Below, piece after piece: positions 30,945-41,263 of a stretch of DNA of 64,000 nucleotides. A program made the translations under genes and the position numbers. This stretch comes from Ascoidea rubescens DSM 1968 (Eukaryota; Ascomycota; Saccharomycetes; Ascoideales; Ascoideaceae): NCBI RefSeq assembly GCF_001661345.1, contig NW_017962928.1, positions 192,934 to 256,933 on the forward strand. The letters are read 5' to 3'. The notes beneath the pieces were generated by a model. It was not told where the DNA came from, ran no database searches, and worked only from the letters and a program-made list of their open reading frames with translations. The number at the start of each line of letters is the position of its first letter. Within the stretch, counting starts at the first letter, position 1.

Positions 30945-31904
30945 TTATTCATCATCCCAGTACCATTTAACACCAATGATACCAGCAGACTTTTGGGCTA
31001 GTTCACTAAAGGCCTTTGGACCAAGATCCAAACTATACTTACCACAGGAGGCACAGGCATCAATAACTTTGACTTTAACAGCTTTATTGCCGTATTGGGC
31101 AATCAAAGTTTTGCCACAGAGATCACTTTTGTAGTATTGATCGATAGTTTCTTCATAAGTAGAAATACCAACAGCAACAACATAATCATCAGAAGAGATT
31201 CCGGTTAAACCACAAGCATTGTAGTCAGAGGGAGACCAGTAGGTACCACGACCAGAATAAAGGTTTTTGGTGCTGACAGATCCATCAGGTTCGGCAACAG
31301 GAGTAGCTTGAACGGAATCGACGATTGAGGTTGGAATACACTGAGCGTAGTCAGCATTTGCAGTGGAGCAGTAGGAACCAAAGTTACAACATGAGGCGCC
31401 TTTAGCACCACAGACACCAAAGGCTTCGGTGCATGAGTTGTATTCGTTATCTAAAGTAAAGACATCACCAATGTTGTATTTTCCGGAGCCTGCTTTAGCA
31501 ACTTGAGCAACGGCAGAAGTGGTAGTGGAAGTAGCGAGAGTGGAAGTAGCGAGAGTGGTAGGAGCAGCAGTTGTGGTAGAAGTGGTGGCAACTGGGGCTT
31601 CAAAAGAACCAAGGACGGTGGTTACGACTGTATCCAAGTCGATTGGAGCAAGAGTATCTTCGGCTTCGACAACAGAAGTTTCTTCGGCTTCGACAATAGA
31701 TGTTGGAGCATCGTAAAAAGTTGGAGTAACTTGACAGTCTTGGACCACACCATTGACTTTGCAAACAGTTCTATACCTGGTTTTCCTGGAGGTAAAGTAA
31801 CGAGTACGGTACTTGGTATGGGTTACTCGAACTTTGGCAGCAGAAACAACATCGAAGCCCAAAACGGCCAAAACAGAACAGAGAGCGAATTTGTTGAAAA
31901 GCAT
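30945..31904 (-). CDS. Secreted expansin-like protein (double-psi beta-barrel)
   Basis: A 319-residue secreted protein. A signal peptide (MLFNKFALCSVLAVLGFDVVSA) is followed by a basic Tyr/Arg-rich segment and a Thr/Ala/Ser-rich stalk that is probably O-mannosylated. A short Cys-rich module (CTEAFGVCGAKGASCC through CSTANADYAQC) is next; its spacing recalls a CBM1-type cellulose-binding knot but is not a clear match. The last 105 residues form an expansin/RlpA-like barrel: GRGTYWSPSDYNACG, then VKVIDACASCGKYSLDLG and AFSELAQKSAGIIGVKWYW. The Asp of the DACASC motif corresponds to the catalytic-type Asp of barwin/GH45 folds. A role in loosening or binding wall polysaccharide is inferred. No GPI-anchor signal is seen at the C-terminus. 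Confidence 0.82.
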   Translation of the reverse strand: MLFNKFALCSVLAVLGFDVVSAAKVRVTHTKYRTRYFTSRKTRYRTVCKVNGVVQDCQVTPTFYDAPTSIVEAEETSVVEAEDTLAPIDLDTVVTTVLGSFEAPVATTSTTTAAPTTLATSTLATSTTTSAVAQVAKAGSGKYNIGDVFTLDNEYNSCTEAFGVCGAKGASCCNFGSYCSTANADYAQCIPTSIVDSVQATPVAEPDGSVSTKNLYSGRGTYWSPSDYNACGLTGISSDDYVVAVGISTYEETIDQYYKSDLCGKTLIAQYGNKAVKVKVIDACASCGKYSLDLGPKAFSELAQKSAGIIGVKWYWDDE

Positions 31905-33934
31905 TTTGGATTGACAAGTTTAACTAGTGTGAGATTTCAAAAAAAGGAAAGAGTGAAAAACCGAAAATAAAAAACGTTATATAGTAATAAAAAGAGGTTA
32001 TAATATACTAAAGGAGTGACTAAAGAAGGTAATTGCAACAGCTATGTTTGTAAAAAATGGATTCAGCTGAAAAAACAATAAATTTGGTAAAAGAAAGGCA
32101 TAATAGGAAAGGAAAGCTCATTCTTTATATATTGTCCTCTCCCTTTGATTTGCTACATCTGAATTCGCAGATTTTAGCACTTATAACCAAAAGTGTTTAG
32201 AGTTCAAACCCAAAGAAGATCCCAAAGTGGACTATTCAGTGGATTTCGTTGAAAAGCATTTTATTGTTTGGCTCAGGGTTCGGCTGCAGCAACTGTGCGC
32301 ACCTCAAGGCTGGTTCTGAAACATTCTGCGCACCCACGCGTAGGTTATGTAGCACGTGCTTTTCACACTGGAAACAAAGCCCAGACTTTTTCTGCGGAGC
32401 TGCGTGCCGGTTCTGCAGGGCCGGGGTAGGATGTTGTGCCCGTGCAAAATGACGCAGAGCGGGAGGAGGCTCCACCAGAAAAAATTCGCTGGATGAAGGC
32501 CTGGAAGAAAGCAGTTGAAAAGGACTGTAGCAGGTATCGGGCAAGCTGTGGTTCAAATACAAGTACATTGTCATAAAACCCAATACAATACTCGACAAGT
32601 TCTTTCTGCCCGATGCCCACTGGTCTGAGCGAGCGCAGATCTTCAGACCCCAGTCCAAAATTCATAAGAAATTCTAGCCTGAAATTTGCTGGAGAGTAAC
32701 AGAAAAATCCACTTCAAATCCGCTTCGTAAATTTCAACCTGCAACAAACCTTAAGGGTTTTTTACTTGGGCAAGAAATCTGTATTTTTTTTTGCTTCAAC
32801 ACCCAATGACAATAGCTCTATGAGACATATCCTCACTGCCAAAAACCACTGTTGTCCTTCTTGCCAATGCGCAATCAGCAGATTTTGCCACCATCAATCA
32901 AGAGTCCAGAAAGCTGAGAGACAAACAGTGTAAAGGAGCACAGAAGACCAGAAGAGATCAAAATAATCCACCAAAGGCACGCTTATTACGGAAAGCTTCC
33001 GTCGAGGTACTGGACGGACGGATATACGCCACAGACAATTGTGCTTCCATAGCTTCAAACATGCATGTGAGTGCGGCAATTTACAGGAAACATATCTGCG
33101 GCCGAATGCATCGAAAAATTCAATGCGTCCGAAAATATAAAATTGGTCTTTGCTCACGAAGTGATTTGGTAAATTCTTTTTTTTGCACCAAGAAACAGAT
33201 AAAACTATTTGATGAATTGCATTTGAAACAGAACTATTGAAACCAGTTACCAAAAGACAGGCTCCGAACTGGCAATTTTAATTTGCTCAGTAGAAACCCA
33301 ACAGAAAAAATAGTGTTTTATCAATTGGATCGATGAAGTAGAAATGTTAGTAAACGATCATCATTTTCTTCATCATCATTGCTAGTACTTGGGTAATCTT
33401 TAATATTCACTATAAACCACTTCAATAAAATGTTTTAAATACACCCCTTCCACCTTCTGTTTAGAAATGACCAGATGAATTACTTTTTCTTATTCACTTA
33501 TCATTATTTCATCCTAAAATTGTTTCAATGATTCTGTTTCAATATTTATTCTACCATCTTTGAATCCTTGAAAATAAAAATTAAATGAAACACAAAACAT
33601 TTACTGAACTGATTTGTATATTTTATCAACAACCTGGTTTCAAATTATATCAGTTTTCTTTTTTATTATCTCTAGAACTAATACCACCAATATTCAAAAT
33701 CTATTTTTCAAAATCTGCTCATCTTCTGGTAGCCAAAAATATAACAAATTCTAGTAAAGTAACTATTCAAATAATTTAAATTAATCAAAAAAAATGGAAA
33801 AAAAAAAATTCACACCCACCAATAGAACATTTTATGCAAATTCAAAGAGAAAGAAAACATTTTTTTTTTAATTTCCAATATCTAATTTCTTTCTTATCAC
33901 TAAATAAAGTTCTACATTGATATCACCTGAAACT
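31905..33934. other. Two-kilobase gene-free region
   Basis: The longest region without a convincing gene. The left part is the promoter of the expansin-like gene. A GC-rich patch lies at about 32265-32480 with CACGTG at 32353-32358. Open frames at 32236-32658 and 32894-33253 (minus) have no recognisable domain, and the latter lacks an ATG. From 33300 it becomes AT-rich towards the next gene's 3' end. No tRNA, terminal repeat or centromere-like element was seen. A non-coding RNA or origin is possible but unsupported. Confidence 0.4.
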
Positions 33935-35809
33935 TTAAGATGATGTATTTTCATTTTCTATATTCCCTATTGACTCATTTTCATTCTTTTGAGTATCAAG
34001 ATACCCTTTAACTAATTCTTCCAACTCCTCTTCAGATGTGATTTCATCTGCAAAAGTTATAACAACAAATTTATTACCATTCATTAATTTTTGCAAAGTC
34101 AATAGCTGGTTGGGCGACACTTTCTTTTTGAAAAATAAACTAAGAAGTCTCCTATTAGCACTTATCAATGTTGTTTCATTAACAATTTCTGCATTAGAAT
34201 TAGATTTCAAATTTGGGTTGGAGTTTGAATTGGAATTGGAATTGGAATTGGAATTGGAGTTGGAGTTGGAGTTGGAGTTGGAGTTTGGATTTGAATCAGA
34301 ATTGACATTAGTATTAATACTTGTAGTAGAATTAACACCAGTGTTAGCATTGGAACTGGAACTGGAACTGGAATTGGAATTGGAATTGGAATTTTGTAAT
34401 AATAATTTTGTGCTTGAGTGGGGCAGATTTTTATTCCTGCTCATAAATTTCTTTTTCAATTTCATTGATGAAATTAAATCAAAATTGGTATCAATTGATG
34501 CCTTTCTTTTAAAGCTTTTATTACCATTATTGCCGTTATTAGAATTTCCATCAAATATAATACCATCATTCTCATTATTTAATGGTGAGTTTGTTAAAGA
34601 AGATATAGGAATCAAATCCCCTGTCCTTTTGTTGTTAGATACTGTCAAATTGACGGTTTTTAACGAAAAATTTTCATTCGACGAAAGAATATCATTGTTG
34701 CTATTACTATTTGTACTATTATCATTATTATCAGTCATATCGTCACCACCTTTACTGCTACTACCATTGCTTTCAACACCACTGTTACTATTACCTTTAT
34801 TCGTATAATTATCGCCTTGACCAGAATCAATATTGCCATTATTACAAAAAACAATGTTTTCATCACCTTTATTATTATCAATTGAGTTTTCAACACTTTT
34901 ATTATCACCATCAATACTATCTGGATTTGAGGCAACTGTTGCAGCTGCAACAATACTTACAGTGCTCATATCAGGTGAATTGAGTTTCATATCATTTAAA
35001 AATGTATTTAATATCCCTAGAACATACAATTCAATGTATTGGTTTCCAGGCTCGCATAAATTTTTAACTTTTGCAACTGTTACGTTGTTTTTATTTTTAA
35101 TTGCTCTTGATTCTTCAACAAAATAAATAATATCTTCATCCCCCATTAAAAACTTTCCTTCATTTTTAACCCATAAATAATTTTCATTTAAATCTTTCCA
35201 AATGTGTGCAATTTCCATCAAATATTTTACTTTATCTTTTAATTGAGTTGGTGATACTTTGATCTCTAGCTGAGGATAGGTTTTAGAAATTTTATTAGAT
35301 ATCTCCTTAAAAACAGATCTTCTGAATGAAACAGTGGTTCTAAATTCTTCGTATCTAACAAATTGATATAAAAAATGAACAAATAACACATTTAACTTCT
35401 TGGGCCATTTAGCTCTTGCATCAATATTTAAAATAGATAAATCAATATTTTCCTCATTTGTTAAAGTGAATTTATATAGATCGGGTAAACTAGATAATAA
35501 AACATCAAAATCCGAATTATTCGTTACAATGCTGTTGTTAAGTTTACTATCAATGTTGCTACTATTATTGGTATTTTCATTATTATTAATTCTAATAGCA
35601 ACTGAATTATTATTTTTACTATTAATATTGTTATTTAAAATATTGCTATGAGTATGGGTGAGAGCAAGAGAAAGATTGTGGTTCTGATTCTGATTCTGAT
35701 TGTTATGATTATGATTATTACTATTACTGTTGTTATTTTGGTTGTGGCCATTACTGTGATTATGATTATTAGTAGTGGAGTTACCACTAATACGAACAAG
35801 AGCAGTACT

Positions 35810-35891
<82 letters not shown>

Positions 35892-37261
35892 GAGTTGGTA
35901 TTATTAGAGTTTGTATTATTAGAGCTTGTATTATTGGAATTATTAGGGTTGCTGTTGCTATTTTGATTGTTCATATTTATAGAATGACCTTTTGTAGTAT
36001 CAAGAACATTTTTAATAGATCTTATATTGTGAATTGACCTATGATATGATTTTAGGGATGTAAATTTTGGATTTAAATTTGAATCTTGGATTTGCTCAGA
36101 AGTATTTGAGTTTGGATATGAATTTAATAAACTTGGATCAGTGTTTTCATTAGACTTATTGTTGTTAAATTCTAAGTCATTAATGGTTCTTATACTTATG
36201 GTATTTATTTCGGGTATGTTGATGTTGCTAATGTTATTAATATTTTCCAAATTATTAAGATTGTTGATAGAGGTTATTGTATTTATATTATCAATTGTGT
36301 TTATGTTACTTATATTGCTCATATGGTTGATGCTGTTGAGATTGTTGATACTATTGATGCCATTAATATTGATGTTACTTATATTGTTGATGCTGTTTAG
36401 ATTACTTATATTACTGATACTATTCATGTTATTCATATAACTCATTTGATTCATATGCTTGATTGTATTTAAATGGTTTATATCATGCAAATGAGAACTA
36501 TTGTGATTAACAAGATTATCTTGCTGCCGAAAAGATGAGTTGTAGCCATTGCTATTATTGTTATTAGTATTATTGTTCTTATTATTATGGCTGGTGCTAT
36601 TTTTGTTATTATCAATGGAAATGCTGCTAACACTGTCGTTGGAGGTGTTATCAAGATTTTGTTTTTCAGTTTCAATAATTTTATGATTGTCATTGTCTGT
36701 GTTATTGTTGCTGGAATTGACATTATTCTTGACACTGCTGTTGAAAAGATCATTCTCGTTCTCATTTTCATCCCCATTTTCATCCTCATTTTGAGCATCG
36801 AGGTTGGGATTATTTAAGTGATGCCTGTGGTTTATCAAATCATTCTGAATTGAATTCAAATCACGAATAGTTAGTGAGTTATTGTTGAGAGGTATAGGGT
36901 TATCTTGGTCATCATTGTTTTTGAGGATTTCTTTTTGAGGCTCCTGATTTTTAATTTTTGATTGTTTGTCCTTCAAGTCCAAACCTTCGCTCGACTTTGG
37001 GAGAAGACTCTGCGGTTGGGAGTGAAGATGGGTCTCTGAAAGAGCGTTGTTGATATTGTTTGTGGAAGAGGAATTGGTGTTTGAGCCAGTGCTTTGAGAA
37101 TCATGGGCAGCAGACTGGCGATGCTGTTGATTAGATGGATCAAACACATTCAGGCTTTCGGTGCTATTCCCAGAAACAAAAACCTGAAGCTGCTCAGAGA
37201 TATTTGGGGACGAGATTTTAGGTAAATTGACCATTGTAGAAAGAGTATTGAAAGTTAACAT
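33935..37261 (-). CDS. Uncharacterised Asn-rich protein with a SANT-like helical domain
   Basis: A 1108-residue protein that I cannot name. The frame opens with TTG; the first ATG is at 37261. Most of it is Asn/Ser low complexity, including Ser-Asn-Ile-Asn repeats (about residues 270-350) and a run of some 25 Asn encoded by pure AAT codons. One ordered domain of about 130 residues stands out near 620-750: KWPKKLNVLFVHFLYQFVRY, then a RTTVSFRRSVFKEISNKISK stretch, SPTQLKDKVKYL, and WVKNEGKFLMGDEDIIYF. Its helix spacing and the QLKDKVKYL element recall Myb/SANT-like DNA-binding domains. A Lys/Arg cluster (SFKRKAS, MKLKKKFMSRNK) near 950 could be a nuclear signal, and a short ordered C-terminus follows. 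A transcriptional regulator is a reasonable guess only. Confidence 0.72.
35814..35890 (-). repeat. Pure AAT trinucleotide repeat coding poly-Asn
   Basis: About 25 consecutive AAT codons on the minus strand, seen as ATT units on the plus strand, inside the orphan Asn-rich gene. The uninterrupted codon suggests recent slippage and likely length variation between strains. Confidence 0.9.
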
Positions 37262-37818
37262 TGAATGGTATTTTGCTTGGATTTCCAATTAGCTCCAAAA
37301 ACTAGATATAAGACTTGTTTTGACGCCAACAAGTACACTTGAGGAACGAAGTTGAACCAGAGAAGCTTCCTCTATCTGATGCTCTTTTTCTCGATCAAAA
37401 TGGTTGATAATGCAACGATCTTAATTCAGTTGTTAATAAACCCTCAGATATAAAAGGAAAAAAGACTAAACCCCTTCTTTCTCAACAACCCACCGCACGT
37501 GATCTCTACAAACAGACGCGTGCAGACGCTGTTCCACGTGGTAGTGCATTCTCTCTCGTGACAATCCACAAGTATGGTCGCATCCGTACAAATGGTCGCA
37601 TTTATGCATGTACTGCAGTTGAATACATCAAGACACTGTTTCCATCCTGCTGGTGTTTTCTTTTCTAGTTCACGTTTTTTGTCTTGTGGAAAATATTTGG
37701 AAATTTTTCAAATCTTAATCAATTAGAGATGCAAACAAGCTGATCCAGTTTTATTTGTAGCTGACCAGAATTCACTGAGATAGATACCAGTACTGCAGCA
37801 ATTATCAGAACAACACAA
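37262..37818. promoter_or_regulatory. Divergent promoter, orphan gene and NCL1
   Basis: About 560 bp with two CACGTG elements at 37496-37501 (context GCACGTGATC) and 37535-37540 (context CCACGTGGT), spaced 39 bp. These fit bHLH factors of the Cbf1/Pho4 type. The repeated phrase TATGGTCGCAT/AATGGTCGCAT lies near 37574-37607. Confidence 0.5.
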
Positions 37819-40068
37819 ATGAGATTTCTGAGAAATCGTGGTCCTAGACGTCCAAGACAAAGAGTTACCAATTGGGTCGAAATTGCAAAAGAAAACGAAA
37901 AGTTTGAAATCTACTATAAAGCACAAAATATTATCTCCGAAAGTAAATGGAATGACTTCCTCAGTGTTTGTAAGAACGCTCTACCATTAACTTTCAGAAT
38001 TACTGGTTCTAGAAACCATGCCAATGAAATATTATCTCTCTTCAAAGAGAGATACTTGCAACCTCTTTTAAACGCAAAACCTTCTTCGGATCTTGAAGGC
38101 GAAATTCAATCAATGTCCTTACCATGGTACCCCAATGAGTTTGCATGGCAATTGAATGCAACAAGAGCTTCTATGAAGACAATTCCTGAATACAAAAAAA
38201 CTCATAATTTTTTGGTATTTGAAACCGAAGTTGGAAATATCTCTCGACAAGAGGCTGTTTCGATGATTCCCCCATTGCTACTAGATGTCAAACCAAACCA
38301 TTATGTTCTTGACATGTGTGCAGCTCCAGGTTCCAAAACGGCTCAGCTAATCGAATCTTTACATTCCAATGATAACGATGAACTTCCAACTGGCTGTATT
38401 GTTGCTAATGACTCAGATTACAAAAGAGCTTATATGTTGGTCCATCAAATTAAAAGATTGAATTCTCCAAATGTTTTGGTTGTTAATCATGATGGTCAAT
38501 TGTTTCCTAAAATCAAAAACTCTTTGTTAACAAATAACAAAAAAAGCGGCGAATTCATAAAATTTGATAGAATATTGTGCGATGTTCCCTGTTCTGGTGA
38601 TGGAACAATGAGAAAAAACATTATGGTTTGGAAAAACTGGGGAGTAGGTAATGGTATCGGGTTGCACACTTTACAACTAAACATTTTAAATAGAGGGTTA
38701 CAGTTATTGAAAAAAGGTGGAAAATTGGTTTATTCCACTTGTTCGCTAAACCCAATTGAAAATGAGGCTGTTGTTGCTGCTGCTTTGAGGAAATGGGGAG
38801 CTGACAAAATTAGAATTGCTAATGTTGACAATCAATTACCAGGTTTAATTAGAGAAAAGGGTTTAAACACTTGGAAAGTATTCAATAAAGAAATGAAAAT
38901 TGTTAATGACAAAGGGGATGAAAATAATATTAATTTACAAGATTCTTTATTTCCTCCAACGGAAGATGAAATATCCAAGTTTAATTTGCAAAACTGTGTT
39001 AGGGTTTATCCCCATTTCCAAAATACTGGCGGTTTTTTCATCACTCTTATTGAAAAAATTGATGACGATGAAGTTTACAAAAATAATGTCAATGAAGATG
39101 AATTTTTAACTGAAGACTCCAAAAAACGTTCTTCTAGTGACAGTGAATTGCCAGAATTTAAAAAAATTAAAATTGATGAGGATGGGTTGGAAGTAGATAA
39201 AGAGAATAAATCTGTTGATAAAACTGACAAAGAAAATGAAAAAAATGATTTGAAAATTCAAAAACCCAAAGGTAGATTGGCTAGAAATGGTAATAACGAA
39301 GAGCCATTTATATTTCTTGATAAAAACGATGAATTGTTGAAAAGAGTTTGGGGTTTTTATGATATTAATGAAAAAGTTTCAAAAGATTGTACATTGGTTA
39401 GAAATGGGTCAGGTGAAGCATTAAGAACCATTTACTACGTATCGCCATCATTAAAGGATATAATTACTAATAATGAAATCAAATTGAAGTTTATTCATGG
39501 CGGAATCAAACTTTTTTCTTCACAAAGACTAAAAAATCAATCTGAAGATTTTATTCCTTGGAGAATTCAATATGAATCGTTATCATTTTTACTGAAATAT
39601 CTCGGATCCAAAAGAAGAATTGTTTGCGATGATGTTACACTAAAATTCTTGATTGATACTAAATTTCCAAAATTTGAAAACATTGCAGACCTTAATCTGG
39701 AATTTGTTGAAGAGATTAAAAAAATAGAAACTGGATGTTGTTTCTTAGATATCATTAGAGAGGAAGGTAAAGAAAATTTATGTTTACCATTTTCTAAATC
39801 CGATAATTCAGGACATTTGATGGTTAATAAAAAAGATTTGATTGATCTATTATACAGAATTTATGGAATTGAAACCGCAAGAAAAGATAACAAAAAACAG
39901 CAATCTAAAGAGGCCAATGAAAATACAGAAAACTCAAACAAAGAATTGGAAAATAAGGATAATGACAAAGATAATGACAAGAAAGACAATGAAAATGACA
40001 ACGAAAATGACAATGAAAATGATAATAAAGATAAAAAAGAAAATACTGATATTAAACTGGAAAACTAA
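37819..40068 (+). CDS. NCL1: tRNA (cytosine-5) methyltransferase Ncl1/Trm4
   Basis: A 749-residue NSUN2-type RNA m5C methyltransferase that modifies tRNA at positions 34, 40, 48 and 49 in yeast. The SAM-binding motif LDMCAAPGSKTAQL lies near residue 170. The two family cysteines are Cys258 (DVPCSGDG, product release) and Cys308 (YSTCSLNP, catalytic). The N-terminal RVTNWVEIAKENEKFEIYY block is typical of Trm4. The protein ends in a long charged tail of Lys-Asp-Asn-Glu repeats, suitable for nuclear retention. Length is near the yeast enzyme (684 aa) plus the tail. Four or so in-frame CTG codons lie at variable positions, including codon 4. It converges on LSM2, which is close to NCL1 in S. cerevisiae as well. 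Confidence 0.95.
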   Translation: MRFLRNRGPRRPRQRVTNWVEIAKENEKFEIYYKAQNIISESKWNDFLSVCKNALPLTFRITGSRNHANEILSLFKERYLQPLLNAKPSSDLEGEIQSMSLPWYPNEFAWQLNATRASMKTIPEYKKTHNFLVFETEVGNISRQEAVSMIPPLLLDVKPNHYVLDMCAAPGSKTAQLIESLHSNDNDELPTGCIVANDSDYKRAYMLVHQIKRLNSPNVLVVNHDGQLFPKIKNSLLTNNKKSGEFIKFDRILCDVPCSGDGTMRKNIMVWKNWGVGNGIGLHTLQLNILNRGLQLLKKGGKLVYSTCSLNPIENEAVVAAALRKWGADKIRIANVDNQLPGLIREKGLNTWKVFNKEMKIVNDKGDENNINLQDSLFPPTEDEISKFNLQNCVRVYPHFQNTGGFFITLIEKIDDDEVYKNNVNEDEFLTEDSKKRSSSDSELPEFKKIKIDEDGLEVDKENKSVDKTDKENEKNDLKIQKPKGRLARNGNNEEPFIFLDKNDELLKRVWGFYDINEKVSKDCTLVRNGSGEALRTIYYVSPSLKDIITNNEIKLKFIHGGIKLFSSQRLKNQSEDFIPWRIQYESLSFLLKYLGSKRRIVCDDVTLKFLIDTKFPKFENIADLNLEFVEEIKKIETGCCFLDIIREEGKENLCLPFSKSDNSGHLMVNKKDLIDLLYRIYGIETARKDNKKQQSKEANENTENSNKELENKDNDKDNDKKDNENDNENDNENDNKDKKENTDIKLEN

Positions 40069-40366
40069 AAGTTTTCTGCTTAAGGTAGTTAGCTTGGTTA
40101 AAGGCTATGGTAACTTTGATTATTTCATTATTCTTCTCCAGACTTTTGTAGTATAAATTTATTCCTTTATACATATTTTTTTAAGGGTATATTTTTAATT
40201 TACTTTTATTTTTCAAAGAAATTTTTATATCATTCCTATTAAGATGTATTAAACAATAAATATATTATAAAATTTAAAAAATTGCCAAAGAAAAACAGAG
40301 AACTTTCAAATATTGAATGAATGATGAAAATAATTGCAGTTTGTTTGCAAGAAATTGATGGGAAAC
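40069..40366. other. Convergent spacer NCL1-LSM2
   Basis: About 300 bp of AT-rich DNA between two 3' ends, with several A/T runs. Nothing else was seen. Confidence 0.4.
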
Positions 40367-40734
40367 TCAAGCAATTTTTGAGGCCATTGATTCCTTTCTC
40401 GAAGCGTCTTGCAATAACGTAGTATCTATTGCACGTTTGGGAAGATGGACATATCTGATGGTGGAGCCTCTTATAAATAGAGTCTTGACAGCATTTAAAT
40501 GAGGATATTTGACCTCATTGTTTGTTTGGATATCGTAAAGTTTTATATTCAAATACTGATCAACAGATTTTAACGTTCCTGTTATTTCTATATCATTTTT
40601 TAATTCGACAGTGACCTTTATCAGAAGACAGAAGAGTTAGTACTCAATAGTATGTTTGGGGGGGGGACTGTTTTCCAATTGAATGGACTTACTTGCTGGT
40701 CAACCAATGTTTTGAAAAAGCTGAAAAATAGCAT
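40367..40734 (-). CDS. LSM2: Sm-like protein Lsm2, two exons
   Basis: A 96-residue Sm-like subunit of the Lsm1-7 (mRNA decay) and Lsm2-8 (U6 snRNP) rings. The gene is spliced: exon 1 is 40693-40734 (14 codons, MLFFSFFKTLVDQQ) and exon 2 is 40367-40615, joined in phase 0 across a 77-nt intron (GTAAGT donor, perfect TACTAAC branch site, AAAG acceptor). The intron contains a run of eight C on the sense strand. The Sm1 motif VELKNDIEITGTLKSVDQYL and the Sm2 motif FIRGSTIRYVHLP are clear, and the DTTLLQDASRKE tail matches yeast Lsm2 (95 aa). The yeast gene also has an intron near its 5' end. Confidence 0.95.
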
Positions 40735-41263
40735 TTGCAAAAAAGAGAATACGTCTGGATAACAAAAAGAGTCTGTTGATAGGTATCTGATGTTGAGATG
40801 ATTTCGTTGCGAAAAATATTTTTGTCACCATCCGGAAAAAGCTGAAAACCGGTGTGGCCAAAAGTGAAACAGCGGTTCGAATCTCGCATAGAGCTCGTTC
40901 CTGTGTTTTGGGTGTTTTTCACCAGTTTCCAACTTTCCTAATGCGGTTAGTAGATCCTTTTCTATTTGGATAAGAAAATGTGTAGCAGAGATGAGCTCTT
41001 GCTCGAAACAGAACCTCTATCCAATCAACAGGTGAAAAATGTTTTAGATGGCGAAATTTGTTTGGTTTAAAATTCGACTAAATCTCGTTTTCTTTTCTCA
41101 TTTTCTGCTCAGTTTGCAAAGATAACCCTCATTCCGTTTTTTTTTCTCAGCTGTATAATTCAAATATATACTTGCCTGTTCCATCTTCCTCTGACTCTTG
41201 AATATCTACCTTTGTATTTATATGTTTATATTGAAATCATTGAAAAAGAACTTTGAATCAAAA
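40735..41263. other. Divergent promoter LSM2 / GST-like gene
   Basis: About 530 bp. At 40874-40884, GGTTCGAATCT matches the RNA polymerase III B-box, and TGGCCAAAAGTG about 15 bp before it resembles an A-box. The spacing is too short for a tRNA and no cloverleaf forms. It may be a tRNA relic, an extra TFIIIC site or chance. Confidence 0.35.

Noticed and set aside
32236-32658. 140-codon minus-strand ORF in the gene-free region
   Set aside because: No domain, mixed composition matching the GC-rich patch, and overlapping open frames on both strands.
32894-33253. 119-codon minus-strand ORF
   Set aside because: Its first codon is TTG and there is no recognisable fold.
37496-37540. Paired CACGTG elements as a point centromere (CDEI)
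   Set aside because: There is no AT-rich CDEII-like block of the right length and no CDEIII-like motif next to them.
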